Source: an uncultured Bacteroidia bacterium
GTDB lineage: Bacteria > Bacteroidota > Bacteroidia > Bacteroidales > UBA932
Direction: 5' to 3'
Assembly: GCA_902768985.1 (NCBI GenBank)
Contig: CACXNA010000005.1
Span: 1 to 64,000 of the forward strand
Length of the DNA stretch: 64,000 nucleotides
Each line of letters begins with the position of its first letter. Position 1 is the stretch's first letter. A program made the translations under genes and the position numbers. The notes beneath the pieces were generated by a model. The model made no database searches. It worked only from the letters and a program-made list of their open reading frames with translations, and had not been told where the DNA came from. Positions 50,165 to 59,299 of the stretch are shown here, in pieces.

Positions 50165-51454
50165 ATGTTATTAGTACAAATCATGTGCGGAAGATGTTCT
50201 GTGGTATACGCAGATAGGGGGGATCTCGTCAATCACCTGAAACGTGCCGGGCCTGCCGCAGACGGTGACTTCAGCAGCGGGGCGACCGTCTGCTACAGCT
50301 ATGCTGCGAACGGGACGAAACTCCGGGAGGCAAAGACTGTCTTAAGTACGACGACCCTGACGGATTACACCGGAAACCTCATTTTAGAGAACGGTACGCG
50401 GTCCCGGCTGCTGTTTGACGGGGGCTATGTGTCGGTGTCCAACAGCGCTTATCATTTCTTCCTGACCGACCATCTGGGTTCGGTTCGGGTTGTGGCGTCT
50501 TCGGCAGGCTCTGCGGAGGAGTACAACCACTACTATCCGCTGGGAGGTCCGATTGCACAGTACTCGTCAACGAGCATACAGCCGATCAAGTTCCAAAGTA
50601 AGGAGTGGAGTGGCGAAAAGGGACTTACCCTCTACGACTTCGGTGCCCGGCGCTACGACCCTGCCTCCGGTCGATGGCTCTCCCAGGACCCGCTCTCCGA
50701 AAAGTACTATGCCCATTCGCCCTATCTCTTCTGTGGAGCAAATCCGATGAAGTTTGTGGATCCGACGGGGGAGAGTATCTATCTCCTATTTTACACAGTA
50801 GGAAATAGTCGTGGCGACGAAATGTTTAAGTCTGCTGCGGAAACCAGGAAATATGATATTGAGCATTCGCGGAGTTTTAATGAGGAACAAGACAAAGTCT
50901 TATTAACAGGGATACGGGATCTTTCTAGCATAAGTGAGATTGTTAGCGTTCTAATTAATGATTATTCAGATCAGTATGGAAAGACAATAGAGTTCAGTCT
51001 ATGGTCACATGGTGGTTTTGATGGGCCCATCGGGACGGTTGAAACGTCCTCTTATTCTATTGACTCAAAACAGATGTCCCTAGAAGGATGGGGAATAATT
51101 GACTTTAATTGGGCTCCGAAAGCTAATGCAAATTTCTTTGGTTGTCGGACTGGTTTGGCTTCTCGTTCTCAAGAAGCTTTTTCTACAAGGATTTCCTCGT
51201 TAGACAATTTTGAAAATGTATCTGTTTCAGGACAAGCTGCGTTTTCCTATCCTTCTATTTATTCTAACTATCGCACCAACAATCGAGATATTGTTCATTC
51301 AAGATTCTCATATCCTACATATATGGTTGGAGGAACACACTTGGGACTTAAAGGACATTTTTCCCCAATTTCTGCAAGATCGATACCTATGACCACCAGT
51401 TATAATGGCATAGTGACATCAATAAACCATTACCAACCCGGTCGAAAACGATAA
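50165..51454 (+). CDS. Orphan Rhs tip cassette 2 with caspase-like tip
   Basis: After about 30 residues of unrelated leader the frame enters the rhs core (CYSYAANGTKLREA) and runs through YDFGARRYDPASGRWLSQDPLSEKYY to FVDPTGES. From about 50520 to 50640 the DNA is nearly identical to the main rhs gene (46304-46400), a different haplotype from cassettes 1 and 3. The tip (about 200 residues) contains IEFSLWSHGGFDGPIG and, later, ANFFGCRTG: a His-Gly then Gly-Cys pair as in clan CD (caspase-like) cysteine peptidases. No signal peptide. The next gene is a small membrane protein. Confidence 0.65.
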   Translation: MLLVQIMCGRCSVVYADRGDLVNHLKRAGPAADGDFSSGATVCYSYAANGTKLREAKTVLSTTTLTDYTGNLILENGTRSRLLFDGGYVSVSNSAYHFFLTDHLGSVRVVASSAGSAEEYNHYYPLGGPIAQYSSTSIQPIKFQSKEWSGEKGLTLYDFGARRYDPASGRWLSQDPLSEKYYAHSPYLFCGANPMKFVDPTGESIYLLFYTVGNSRGDEMFKSAAETRKYDIEHSRSFNEEQDKVLLTGIRDLSSISEIVSVLINDYSDQYGKTIEFSLWSHGGFDGPIGTVETSSYSIDSKQMSLEGWGIIDFNWAPKANANFFGCRTGLASRSQEAFSTRISSLDNFENVSVSGQAAFSYPSIYSNYRTNNRDIVHSRFSYPTYMVGGTHLGLKGHFSPISARSIPMTTSYNGIVTSINHYQPGRKR

Positions 51455-51462
51455 GTAGACTT

Positions 51463-51756
51463 ATGAAAAAGCAGGCACAAAAAAAATTGGCATATATCAT
51501 TGTTCTTATCTTGTCATTTTTTCTTTCTCTCTTCATCAGCACTAATAATGTTTGCAAATATGAGACTTGGAAAATGACATATGCGTTAGGCCCTGGAAGT
51601 ATAGATATTATAAATACCGAGGGTTTTGAGCATAGGGCTCTTATAATAAAAAAGGGGAGAGCCATTGTTTGTGTTATGTTTTGTTATGGTGACAAGTTAG
51701 GTGTTATTGAAATCAATAAAGGTCATTTCAGTGTTAACTTTTATATGCCAATTTGA
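51463..51756 (+). CDS. Candidate immunity protein for cassette 2
   Basis: This is a 97-residue protein with one N-terminal membrane helix (LAYIIVLILSFFLSLFI) and a short soluble domain (GSIDIINTEGFEHRALII). It starts 8 bases after orphan tip 2. If the tip is a protease, this could be its inhibitor; that is inference from position. Confidence 0.5.
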   Translation: MKKQAQKKLAYIIVLILSFFLSLFISTNNVCKYETWKMTYALGPGSIDIINTEGFEHRALIIKKGRAIVCVMFCYGDKLGVIEINKGHFSVNFYMPI

Positions 51757-51765
51757 TCCATTTTG

Positions 51766-51846
51766 GGTTCAGCATCGCACGTCCACCCATCTCGGCGGAG
51801 TTGAAAAGGACTGGTTCCTCTACGACTTCATCGGGAATGTCACCTA
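51766..51846 (+). pseudogene. 80-bp rhs fragment
   Basis: The segment matches rhs 45234-45313 and encodes VQHRTSTHLGGVEKDWFLYDFIGNVT before a stop. It lies outside the cassette cores, so it records a separate recombination event. Confidence 0.7.
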
Positions 51847-51925
51847 ATGTAATGTCACAATCTGTCAGAGGTCTTGATCCCTATATGTTAGATTCAATAG
51901 GAAAACCATTTCTGCCCAACTATTT

Positions 51926-52471
51926 ATGAAACACGGATTTGCTATCATATGCTGCTTTTTGTTATCTGCATGCTCTGTTTCTCATCATACTGTGCTTTTG
52001 CAGGCTTGGGACAATGAATCTTTAATAGATGGGCGAAAAAAAACTTATCGAGTTAGAATGGCTATTCCCGATGATTTTAGATTATGGAGTGTATCAAGTG
52101 CGGAATTCAATGTGGAGTATAGTTATTATTGTCCTTCTGATTCATCAACTGTTTTCGTTTCTAATATTGAGCCGGGACTGGAGATAATACTCCCAGATTA
52201 TTCAAAGCTAAAGAAGCGAGAATATGTGGATAGAGGCTATTATTCCACAGAATATCAATATCGCCATATTTGTTATGGATATAGGAACGTTTCCCTTGCA
52301 AAAAAACGTAAAATGGACTCTATGATAAACAATGTAAAAGTAGATAGCATATGGACCCGGGCAGATAAGGGAAGAATATATCAAAATACGCAAGAACGTA
52401 AGGTATTATTGAAAGCAGAAAGACGCTCTCAACATTCTTTTGAAAACACACAGACCATAGATACTCGGTAA
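51926..52471 (+). CDS. Lipoprotein, unknown (possible immunity)
   Basis: This is a 181-residue protein with a lipobox near Cys16 (LLSACSVSH) and a mixed, tyrosine-rich body (STEYQYRHICYGYRN). No family recognised. It follows the rhs fragment; immunity lipoproteins are common in such arrays, but no partner tip is present directly upstream. Confidence 0.55.
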   Translation: MKHGFAIICCFLLSACSVSHHTVLLQAWDNESLIDGRKKTYRVRMAIPDDFRLWSVSSAEFNVEYSYYCPSDSSTVFVSNIEPGLEIILPDYSKLKKREYVDRGYYSTEYQYRHICYGYRNVSLAKKRKMDSMINNVKVDSIWTRADKGRIYQNTQERKVLLKAERRSQHSFENTQTIDTR

Positions 52472-52548
52472 AAAACAGGTCTTGATACGTATAGATCCAC
52501 GGCGACTACTGATCCAAATATCGTTAATAATTTTAATGCTCTCCGAAA

Positions 52549-53064
52549 ATGAGACGTGTTCTATTTTTTAACTTTTGTTGTGTTCTCATGGTTTTCGTAT
52601 GCCTAGTCGGATGTTCTTGGATATATGAGACATATGTTATATATTATGTTCCCCAATGGGATATGTATATAAAATTAACAGGGGCAAAACAGGGAGAACA
52701 TCGGGTTTGTTTTTCAAATAACAGGTTTGATCTACATAAGCAGGATATCAATAATATAGACTATGTTGTGATGAACGACGATTATCTTGATGGTTATTGG
52801 AACTTCTTAATCGTGAATCAAGCTTCGCCAGACACGCTGTTTGTAATGAGTAAAAAATACAACAGTGTTTCTATTCCCATGAAGACTATTACGCTCCAGA
52901 GTATGAGCCATTTCAGGACAGATGGCGCATTTTTTAAATGTGAAAATGGTTATTTTGGTTTTTATATTTTTAAAGGGGAAAAAGGAGTACAACTGATTGA
53001 ACTTTCTGAGAAAGAGAATGGATGGGAGTTGAAGGAGGTTTATCGTAATTGTTTATGGTTATGA
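52549..53064 (+). CDS. Lipoprotein, unknown (possible immunity)
   Basis: This is a 171-residue AT-rich protein with a signal and lipobox (VFVCLVGCSWIY) and a C-terminal beta-rich part ending GWELKEVYRNCLWL. No family recognised. It directly precedes rhs core of cassette 3 and may be the immunity gene of a lost tip. Confidence 0.55.
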   Translation: MRRVLFFNFCCVLMVFVCLVGCSWIYETYVIYYVPQWDMYIKLTGAKQGEHRVCFSNNRFDLHKQDINNIDYVVMNDDYLDGYWNFLIVNQASPDTLFVMSKKYNSVSIPMKTITLQSMSHFRTDGAFFKCENGYFGFYIFKGEKGVQLIELSEKENGWELKEVYRNCLWL

Positions 53065-53117
53065 TTGAGCGAAGGGCATATTTCGTGCAACACTACAGCC
53101 TAATTAATAAGCATGCA

Positions 53118-53997
53118 TATTGCGTCAACAAGCTCAGTTCCGTCACCGACTCGGGGTCCGCGGCATACAGTTCGGACTTCCGCTTCTCGAACGGCACGAA
53201 CACCAGCTACGCCTTCACCTACGACGCCGCCGGCCGGATGACGTCCGACGCCAGCAAGGGGATCACGTCGATCACTTGGAATGTGCTGGGACTGCCCCAA
53301 ACGGTGACGTTTAGCAGCGGCGCGGTGATCAACTACAGCTATGCTGCAAACGGGACGAAACTGCGGGAAAGCTGCACGGCTTCAAGCACGAGCGGCACAG
53401 CGGAGGAGTACAACCACTACTACCCGCTGGGCGGTCCGATCGCGCAGTACTCCTCGTCGACGAGCCTGCAGCCGGTCAAGTTCCAGGGCAAGGAGTGGGG
53501 TGCAGGCAAGGGCCTGGACCTCCAGGCAAGGGCCTGGACCTCTACGACTTCGGCGCCCGGCGCTACGACCCTGCCATTGGTCGCTGGCTCAGTCAGGACC
53601 CGCTGGCCGAGAAGTACTACCGTCGCTCGCCGTACCTGTTCTGCGCCGCGAACCCGGTGAGGTTTGTGGATCCGACGGGGATGATATGGTATTCTGTTGA
53701 TCCAGAAGGACATATTACCGTTGTTGATAGCGTAAAAAATGGGCCGGACAGGTTGTCGTTGGTCAAGATTCTCCGGAGACAACAATAAGACGAACATTTA
53801 TAGCCAAAGACACCGGAATAACAATTCTCGATAGCCATTTGTTCGATGGAATACCTGATACAGCCGTGTGTCACCTGACGGTTGTCCGTGGGGATATTGA
53901 CTTAGCCAGCATTGATGGTGTTTCTTATAAAGTTTTGGTTGAAAGCCATGAATTCTTTACTTTTGTGCTTATTCGCGAAATAAATAAAAGAACATAG
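53118..53997 (+). pseudogene. Orphan Rhs tip cassette 3, frameshifted twice
   Basis: Rhs core begins about 53118 (SGSAAYSSDFRFSNGTNTSY) and lacks the TDYTGDLILENG...GSVRVV block. A 20-bp direct duplication at about 53507-53546 (GCAAGGGCCTGGACCTC twice) breaks the frame. The restored frame gives YDFGARRYDPAIGRWLSQDPLAEKYYRRSPYLF to DPTGMIWYSVDPEGHI. It shifts again near 53755 and then continues TFIAKDTGITILDSHLFDG to a stop at 53995. Not functional as it stands. Confidence 0.75.
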
Positions 53998-54000
53998 ATA

Positions 54001-54532
54001 TGAGAAATTGTTTATATTTCATTATATCCCTGGCCGTAATCATCCTCGCAGTTTCTTGCGACCAAAATGGTTTTATGGGTAGCCGCTCCGATTTGTATGT
54101 GAATCAGCCCGCCATCTCCATGTACGATCAGTTGTTGTTGAAAGGTGAGGTTGCTGCTGTAACAGATCAGATTGTTTCAGACAACGACTTCTCTACCAGT
54201 GTGGAGCGTGTTGAATTCGGAGATTATGATCTCGTCAAGTATTATGCGGTTAACGGAGTTGAGGTAGGAACTGACAGTGATTTGCGGTGCGTGGCCTTCC
54301 AGTCCATCGTCTCATCTTTTGCGCGTTTTGAGTACCCCGACAAATGGCAAAGCCTGGATTCCGTTATTGAGAAGAACGGGGAAGAATCTCCACCTTTGAT
54401 CGTGACGGCTCTTTATCCGTTTGCTCGGAGAATACGTATTCGGAGCTGGACGCTTTTGGGAACGCGTTGAATATTAAAGTCAAAACGCCGAATGGCTCTT
54501 ACACGATTCGTCGCACGATAGATTATCGGTAG
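54001..54532 (+). pseudogene. Lipoprotein (immunity-like), frameshifted near the 3' end
   Basis: The frame starts MRNCLYFIISLAVIILAVSCDQNG, a clear lipoprotein. It reads to SVIEKNGEESP and then shifts; the +2 frame continues ISTFDRDGSLSVCSENTYSELDAFGNALN to a stop at 54530, which is how small Bacteroidetes immunity proteins end. As translated it ends at 54470 with unrelated residues. A 99-bp part (54293-54391) recurs at 56045-56143 with the same frame defect. Confidence 0.65.
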
Positions 54533-54557
54533 AACTAATCGCGCTCTCCCTCCTTTC

Positions 54558-54582
54558 AAGGCCGCCCTCCGGGACGGCCTTT
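54558..54582 (+). terminator. Hairpin at the end of the toxin array
   Basis: AAGGCCG...CGGCCTT with a small internal bulge, followed by TT and ATG. The T-run is short, so it is a weak terminator; the inverted repeat itself is clear. Confidence 0.5.
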
Positions 54583-54619
54583 ATGTTTATACGGGTATTT
54601 CGTTTTTTCCTTTGTGAAG

Positions 54620-55729
54620 TCAATCCGACAGGATGGTCATCAAATCCGTATTAAACCAGATATACTCTTTTCCCACCTTCTCTTTAGTCAGCATTCCTAA
54701 AGACTCGAGTTGGGATAAATACTTTTTGGCCGTGTTAATACTCTTGATCTTATCCGAGAGCAGGTTCTTCGGTCGGATATAAGGCTGCTCAAAGAGTTTC
54801 GGGACGTCCATCCTTCCCACAGGCAACCCGTTCTCCTGCATCATCGCCTGGGTTTTCTCCATTAAACTCTTGATCCGGAGTATTTTGTCGATAGTGTATT
54901 CTGCTGTTTGGGAGACGGCTTCCAGCATATACAGAATCCAGGATCTCCAAAGAAGAGTGCCCGTTACGCCGTTCAGCTTCCAATAATAATCATCCTTATT
55001 CTGAAGAATGTATGCACTAAGGTACAGAATCGGTAAATCCAGCAGTTGTTTCTGAATCAGGTATAAGATGCAAAGGATCCTGCCTGTTCTTCCGTTACCG
55101 TCCCGAAACGGATGGATTGCCTCAAACTGATAATGAGCCATAGCCATCTTCAGGAGTGAATCTATCGGATACTTGGTATCATCATTCAGAAACTCCAGGA
55201 GTTCTGCCATCTTCTTTTCAATGACTCCTTTGCCGCGGGGAGGGGTGTAAACGGTCTCTGCAACCAAAGAGCCCCATCCTCTCTTTTTGATTACCACTTC
55301 GGCCTGATAGGAACGAATGCTATCGTGAGTCCTTTTGACTTCCCGGTACACATCGATAATCGTGTCGATGGTCAGCGTCTTTTCTGCTTTGATTCTCTGA
55401 AAACCCTTCCAGAGTGCTTCCCGGTAGTGGAGAATCTCTTTGGCCGGCCCCTCTAGATAATCGTCTTCCTGATATGACAGCGACTGATATAGCTCATCAT
55501 CTGTCGTGAAGATGTTTTCTATGGCACTACTGGCTTTAGCCTCCCGCAGCGCGATCGTGTTCACAAAAATGGACTGGTTGGGAAGTGTGGATGCCAACCC
55601 CTTCAGTTCTGCAAGACGTCGACTGGCAAGCATCAGTTTGTTAAGCACTTCCTCATCGCGATACAACTCAATGGCTGGAGGAAGAGGAGGTAACTGGTTG
55701 TAAGGATTATTACGGTCGAATGCTTCCAT
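54620..55729 (-). CDS. Fic-family AMP transferase with N-terminal inhibitory motif
   Basis: This is a 369-residue Fic protein. The catalytic loop HPFRDGNGRTGR starts at His206 and is complete, so it should transfer AMP (or another phosphate group) to hydroxyls of target proteins. An inhibitory helix of the (S/T)xxxE(G/N) type is present as SSAIEN (Ser67, Glu71, Asn72), marking it as a self-inhibited class II type. The C-terminal part ends in a winged-helix-like region (KSINTAKKYLSQLESLGML). The ATG at 55729 is used; the longer frame starts with TTG inside the operator region. Two paired TGACAG repeats lie immediately upstream. Confidence 0.9.
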   Translation of the reverse strand: MEAFDRNNPYNQLPPLPPAIELYRDEEVLNKLMLASRRLAELKGLASTLPNQSIFVNTIALREAKASSAIENIFTTDDELYQSLSYQEDDYLEGPAKEILHYREALWKGFQRIKAEKTLTIDTIIDVYREVKRTHDSIRSYQAEVVIKKRGWGSLVAETVYTPPRGKGVIEKKMAELLEFLNDDTKYPIDSLLKMAMAHYQFEAIHPFRDGNGRTGRILCILYLIQKQLLDLPILYLSAYILQNKDDYYWKLNGVTGTLLWRSWILYMLEAVSQTAEYTIDKILRIKSLMEKTQAMMQENGLPVGRMDVPKLFEQPYIRPKNLLSDKIKSINTAKKYLSQLESLGMLTKEKVGKEYIWFNTDLMTILSD

Positions 55730-55732
55730 TTC

Positions 55733-55798
55733 TGACAGTTTTTCTTTCAACTGTCAAATTTAGCGAAATTTTGACAGAAACAAAAGGATCTGTCAAAA
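55733..55798. promoter_or_regulatory. Paired TGACAG-N12-CTGTCA operator-like repeats upstream of fic
   Basis: Two inverted repeats with identical 12-bp spacers: TGACAG (55733-55738) / CTGTCA (55751-55756), and TGACAG (55772-55777) / CTGTCA (55790-55795), the latter extended to TTTTGACAG / CTGTCAAAA. The two sites start 39 bases apart. They sit directly upstream of the fic start, as for an autoregulator binding site. Confidence 0.65.
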
Positions 55799-55916
55799 AG
55801 ATGGTATCACCCTTTCAAGTCTTCTTTCGCCGTCATGTTTGATTTCCACTTGAAATGGTTCCGACGGGACTGGGGCGCGCTATATTCCGCGTTGGGCCTC
55901 GGCTTCCGGTTCTAAT

Positions 55917-56208
55917 CCTTAAAGATTCAGTAGTTTGGCGGTGAGTTCCGTGAGGAGCTCGCCGTCGGAGACGAGGGTGGTGCCGTCGCCGCCCAGCGGG
56001 CGCAGAACGCGAACTACTGGACGTTCGCCCTGCCCGACCACATCGGCCTTCCAGTCCATCGTCTCATCTTTTGCGCGTTTTGAGTACCCCGACAAATGGC
56101 AAAGCCTGGATTCCGTTATTGAGAAGAACGGGGAAGAATCTCCGAGTTCCTCTACGACGAGAACGGTTTCCCGAGATATACCCATTGCTGTCCGGAACTG
56201 GAATGAAT
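55917..56208. pseudogene. Mosaic of holA, rhs and immunity-gene fragments
   Basis: Three pieces are fused within 230 bp. First, holA 3' end (55921-55994). Then an rhs internal segment (55987-56048) matching 44786-44847, joined at the shared CGCCGCCC. Then 99 bp (56045-56143) identical to 54293-54391, joined at GGCC. The rest (56144-56208) encodes FLYDENGFPRYTHCCPELE before a stop, a typical immunity-protein end. No intact gene is present. Confidence 0.8.
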
Positions 56209-56270
56209 AACCATTCTCAGATCGGACTTGATAGGGGGCTTTGTCGTTGATGGAGGAAAGAGAAAGGCCG

Positions 56271-56426
56271 CTAGAGTTCATTGATGACCACCGTTTTCAT
56301 TCCCATCTTCTCCAAGTCTTCTTTGGTGGCTCCTTTGCGAATGGCATCTTCCCACTCACTACGAAGGCTGGCCGCTTTTTTAAAAGCCGCCAACGCTTCT
56401 TCTTTTGTTTGATAAGTCTTACACAT
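56271..56426 (-). CDS. Small 51-residue helical protein
   Basis: The frame runs from the ATG at 56426 to TAG at 56271: MCKTYQTKEEALAAFKKAA... KMGMKTVVINEL. It is highly charged and helical. A -7 box TAGATTTG (minus strand, 56462-56469) lies 35 bases upstream. No family is recognised; it lies between the mosaic region and holA and may be an original chromosomal gene. Confidence 0.55.
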   Translation of the reverse strand: MCKTYQTKEEALAAFKKAASLRSEWEDAIRKGATKEDLEKMGMKTVVINEL

Positions 56427-56533
56427 ACAATTAGTTTTTCAAGTTTATCTTATGTTTGTTGCAAATCTAGAAAACAAAGCGGATAATAGCAAATCTTTGT
56501 CTACAGAACATTCATTGCCATGCTTTCCGTTCA

Positions 56534-57580
56534 TTACAGATTCAGGAGTTTCGCCGTAAGTTCCGTGAGGAGCTCGCCGTCGGAGACGAGGGTGGTGCCG
56601 TCGCCGCCCTTGCCGAGGTAGTCGTAGTCGCAGAGCAGCGAGACGGCGGCCATGGCCTTGGGGACGGGGTAGTTGCGTACGGCGGTGTCGTATTCCTTGT
56701 AGAAGTAGGGATTGACGCCCGCGAGGGCGCGCGCCTTGTCCTCAGGTGAGGGGTAACCGCCCCCTGAGAGCAGTGCGCCGTACTTGAGGATGCGGCTGAA
56801 GTGCGTGAAGAGGGCGCTGACGGCCATCGGCATGGCGAACTTGGCGCTGTTGCCCAGGTGCGCGGCGATCTTGAGTGCCTGCGCGGCGTGCTTGTAGGAG
56901 AGCTCCTTGGTAAGCTCGAAGACGCTGAACTGCCGGGAGATGCCGACGTTGCGCTCGATGTCGGCAACGCTCACGCGCGTGGCGCCTTCCGGTAGCGCCT
57001 TGGTGAGCTTGTCCGTCTCCACGACGATCTTGGAGAGGTCCGTGCCCACGGACTCGGCGAGCAGCGCGGCCGCCTGCGGCTCGATCTGCAGGCCGCGCGA
57101 GCCGTAGTAGGAGAGGATCCAGTTGGGGACTTCGTAATCCCGCAGGGCGGGGGAATCGACCACCACGCCCACCTTCTGGGCGGCCTTGTAGAAGGCCTTG
57201 CGCTTGTCCACGGAGGCGCCGTGCAGCAGGACCACCAGCACGGTGCTGTCCAGCGGCTCGGCGCAGTAGAAGGCCAGCTCCTCGATGCTCTTCATCTGCT
57301 GGGCTTCCTTGACGACCACGAGCTGGCGCTCGGCCATCATCGGGAAGCGGCGGGCGGCCGTGACCACCTGCGCGGCCGTGACTTCGCCGCCGTAGCAGAT
57401 GGTCTCGTTGAAATCCTTCTCCTCCTCGGGGATGCAGGCCTGCACGATGGCGTCGCAGACGAGCTCGGGGTAGTAGGGCTCGTCGCCCATCAGCAGGTAA
57501 AGCGGGCTGAAGCGCCCCTCGCGCACGTCGGAGAGGATTTTCGCGCACTGCGCGTCGATATTGACGGAAACTTTGGCCAT
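56534..57580 (-). CDS. holA: DNA polymerase III subunit delta
   Basis: This is a 348-residue clamp-loader delta subunit, which opens the beta clamp and is essential for replication. Family features are [23 protein letters not shown] at the start, [30 protein letters not shown], and the C-terminal domain [22 protein letters not shown]. The ATG at 57580 begins [16 protein letters not shown]. The 3' end of this gene is the sequence found in partial copies at 37801 and 55921. Confidence 0.93.
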   Translation of the reverse strand: MAKVSVNIDAQCAKILSDVREGRFSPLYLLMGDEPYYPELVCDAIVQACIPEEEKDFNETICYGGEVTAAQVVTAARRFPMMAERQLVVVKEAQQMKSIEELAFYCAEPLDSTVLVVLLHGASVDKRKAFYKAAQKVGVVVDSPALRDYEVPNWILSYYGSRGLQIEPQAAALLAESVGTDLSKIVVETDKLTKALPEGATRVSVADIERNVGISRQFSVFELTKELSYKHAAQALKIAAHLGNSAKFAMPMAVSALFTHFSRILKYGALLSGGGYPSPEDKARALAGVNPYFYKEYDTAVRNYPVPKAMAAVSLLCDYDYLGKGGDGTTLVSDGELLTELTAKLLNL

Positions 57581-57645
57581 GGCAGCACAAAAATACGCAA
57601 AAATCTTCTTACATTTGTCCTGATGCAACCACAAAACCAGATTAT

Positions 57646-59193
57646 ATGAAGAAAATCATCACCCTGCTTGCAGGTGCCTGCCTGCTCGCTTCCGCGACCC
57701 TGCTCGCGCAGGACGCAACCGTCCGCGTGCACGACGCCGGCACCGGCCAGACCATTCCGGCCGAGCTCTACGGCCAGTTCTCCGAGCACCTCGGGCGCTG
57801 CATCTACGGCGGCCTCTGGGTCGGCAAGGATTCCTCCGTTCCCAACATCGAGGGCTATCGCAAAGATGTCTTCGAGGCCCTCAAGACCCTGAAAGTCCCC
57901 GTGATGCGCTGGCCGGGCGGCTGCTTCGCCGACGACTACCATTGGATGGACGGCATCGGCCCGCAGGAGAAGCGCGGCTACCTGACGAACAACAACTGGG
58001 GCGGCACGCTGGAGGACAACAGCTTCGGCACGCACGAGTTCCTGAACCTCTGCGAGATGCTCGGCATCGAGCCGTACATCAGCGGCAACGTGGGCAGCGG
58101 GAGCGTCGAGGAGATGGCGAAATGGGTCGAGTACATGACCTCCGACGCCAAGACCCCGATGGCCGACCTGCGCCGCGCCAACGGCCGCGAGAAGCCCTGG
58201 AAAGTCAAATACTTCGGCATCGGCAACGAGGCCTGGGGCTGCGGCGGCAACATGACGCCGGAGTACTACAGCGACCTCTTCCGCCGCTACGGCACCTACC
58301 TGCGCGACCAAGGCGACAACCGCCTCTACAAGATCGCCAGCGGCGCCTCCGACTACGACTACAACTGGACCCGCGTCCTGATGAAGAACCTCGAGGGCAA
58401 GGGCATGGCCGGCATCTCCCTGCACTACTACACCTGCAAGGGCTGGACCGGCAGCAAGGGCTCCGCGACGAAGTTCACCGACAAGGAATACTGGTGGACC
58501 CTCGCCAAGACCATCGAGGTCGAGCCGGTGCTCAAGAAGCACATCGAGATCATGGACGAGCTGGATCCGTCCGGCAACGTCGGCCTGCTGCTCGACGAGT
58601 GGGGCACCTGGTTCGACGTGGAGCCGGGTACGAACCCGGGACATCTCTATCAGCAGAGCACGATGCGTGACGCCATCGTGGCCGCGCTCAACTTCGACAT
58701 CTTCCACAAGTACACCCGCCGCCTGAAGATGGCCAACATCGCCCAGGTGGTCAACGTGCTGCAGTCCATGATCCTGACCAACGAGACCGAGATGGTCCTC
58801 ACCCCGACCTACCACGTCTTCGAGATGTACAACGTCCACCAGGACGCCGAGTTCATCGACTCTGAGGTGCTGACGGCCCACGTGAAGACCGAGCGCGAGT
58901 GCGCAGTGCCGGAGGTGGACGCCACCGTGTCCCGCAAGGACGGCGAGATGCACATTTCCCTGGTCAACACGGACCTCAAGAAAGCCAAGAAGGTGCTCGT
59001 GACCTTCGACGATGCCGGCGTGAAGAACATCCTCTCCGCCCGCGTGCTGACCTCCAAGGACGTCCACGACTACAACGACTTCGGCAAGGCCGACGTCGTG
59101 AAGCCCGTGGCGTTCAAGGACTTCAAGCTTACCAAGGCCGGTCTGGAAGTGACCCTGCCGCCGTGCTCCGTGGTCGCGATTGCCGCGAAATAG
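57646..59193 (+). CDS. GH51 alpha-L-arabinofuranosidase
   Basis: This is a 515-residue secreted retaining enzyme that releases L-arabinofuranose from arabinan and arabinoxylan. Signal peptide about 1-22. The barrel has [18 protein letters not shown], acid/base Glu195 in [11 protein letters not shown] and nucleophile Glu318 in [15 protein letters not shown], followed by the C-terminal beta-sandwich. Length is normal. It completes the set of arabinose-releasing enzymes with GH43 and GH127 elsewhere in the window. Divergent from holA; a TACATTTG box lies at 57610-57617. Confidence 0.94.
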   Translation: MKKIITLLAGACLLASATLLAQDATVRVHDAGTGQTIPAELYGQFSEHLGRCIYGGLWVGKDSSVPNIEGYRKDVFEALKTLKVPVMRWPGGCFADDYHWMDGIGPQEKRGYLTNNNWGGTLEDNSFGTHEFLNLCEMLGIEPYISGNVGSGSVEEMAKWVEYMTSDAKTPMADLRRANGREKPWKVKYFGIGNEAWGCGGNMTPEYYSDLFRRYGTYLRDQGDNRLYKIASGASDYDYNWTRVLMKNLEGKGMAGISLHYYTCKGWTGSKGSATKFTDKEYWWTLAKTIEVEPVLKKHIEIMDELDPSGNVGLLLDEWGTWFDVEPGTNPGHLYQQSTMRDAIVAALNFDIFHKYTRRLKMANIAQVVNVLQSMILTNETEMVLTPTYHVFEMYNVHQDAEFIDSEVLTAHVKTERECAVPEVDATVSRKDGEMHISLVNTDLKKAKKVLVTFDDAGVKNILSARVLTSKDVHDYNDFGKADVVKPVAFKDFKLTKAGLEVTLPPCSVVAIAAK

Positions 59194-59217
59194 GCGGCTC
59201 TTCCCGCAACACATTGA

Positions 59218-59247
59218 ATCGCCCCGCTTTGCCGGGGCGATTTTTTT
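59218..59247 (+). terminator. Intrinsic terminator after GH51
   Basis: ATCGCCCCG / CGGGGCGAT with a short loop, then seven T. The T-run also supplies the -33 TTTG of the next promoter. Confidence 0.85.
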
Positions 59248-59276
59248 GTTTTTCTGCAACATTCCAGTTAAATTTG
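59245..59276 (+). promoter_or_regulatory. Promoter of the ABC exporter operon
   Basis: TTTG at 59245-59248, 20 bp, TAAATTTG at 59269-59276, 23 bases before the ATPase start. It overlaps the GH51 terminator tract. Confidence 0.7.
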
Positions 59277-59299
59277 TGGGATTCTACTCATAGTGTATT

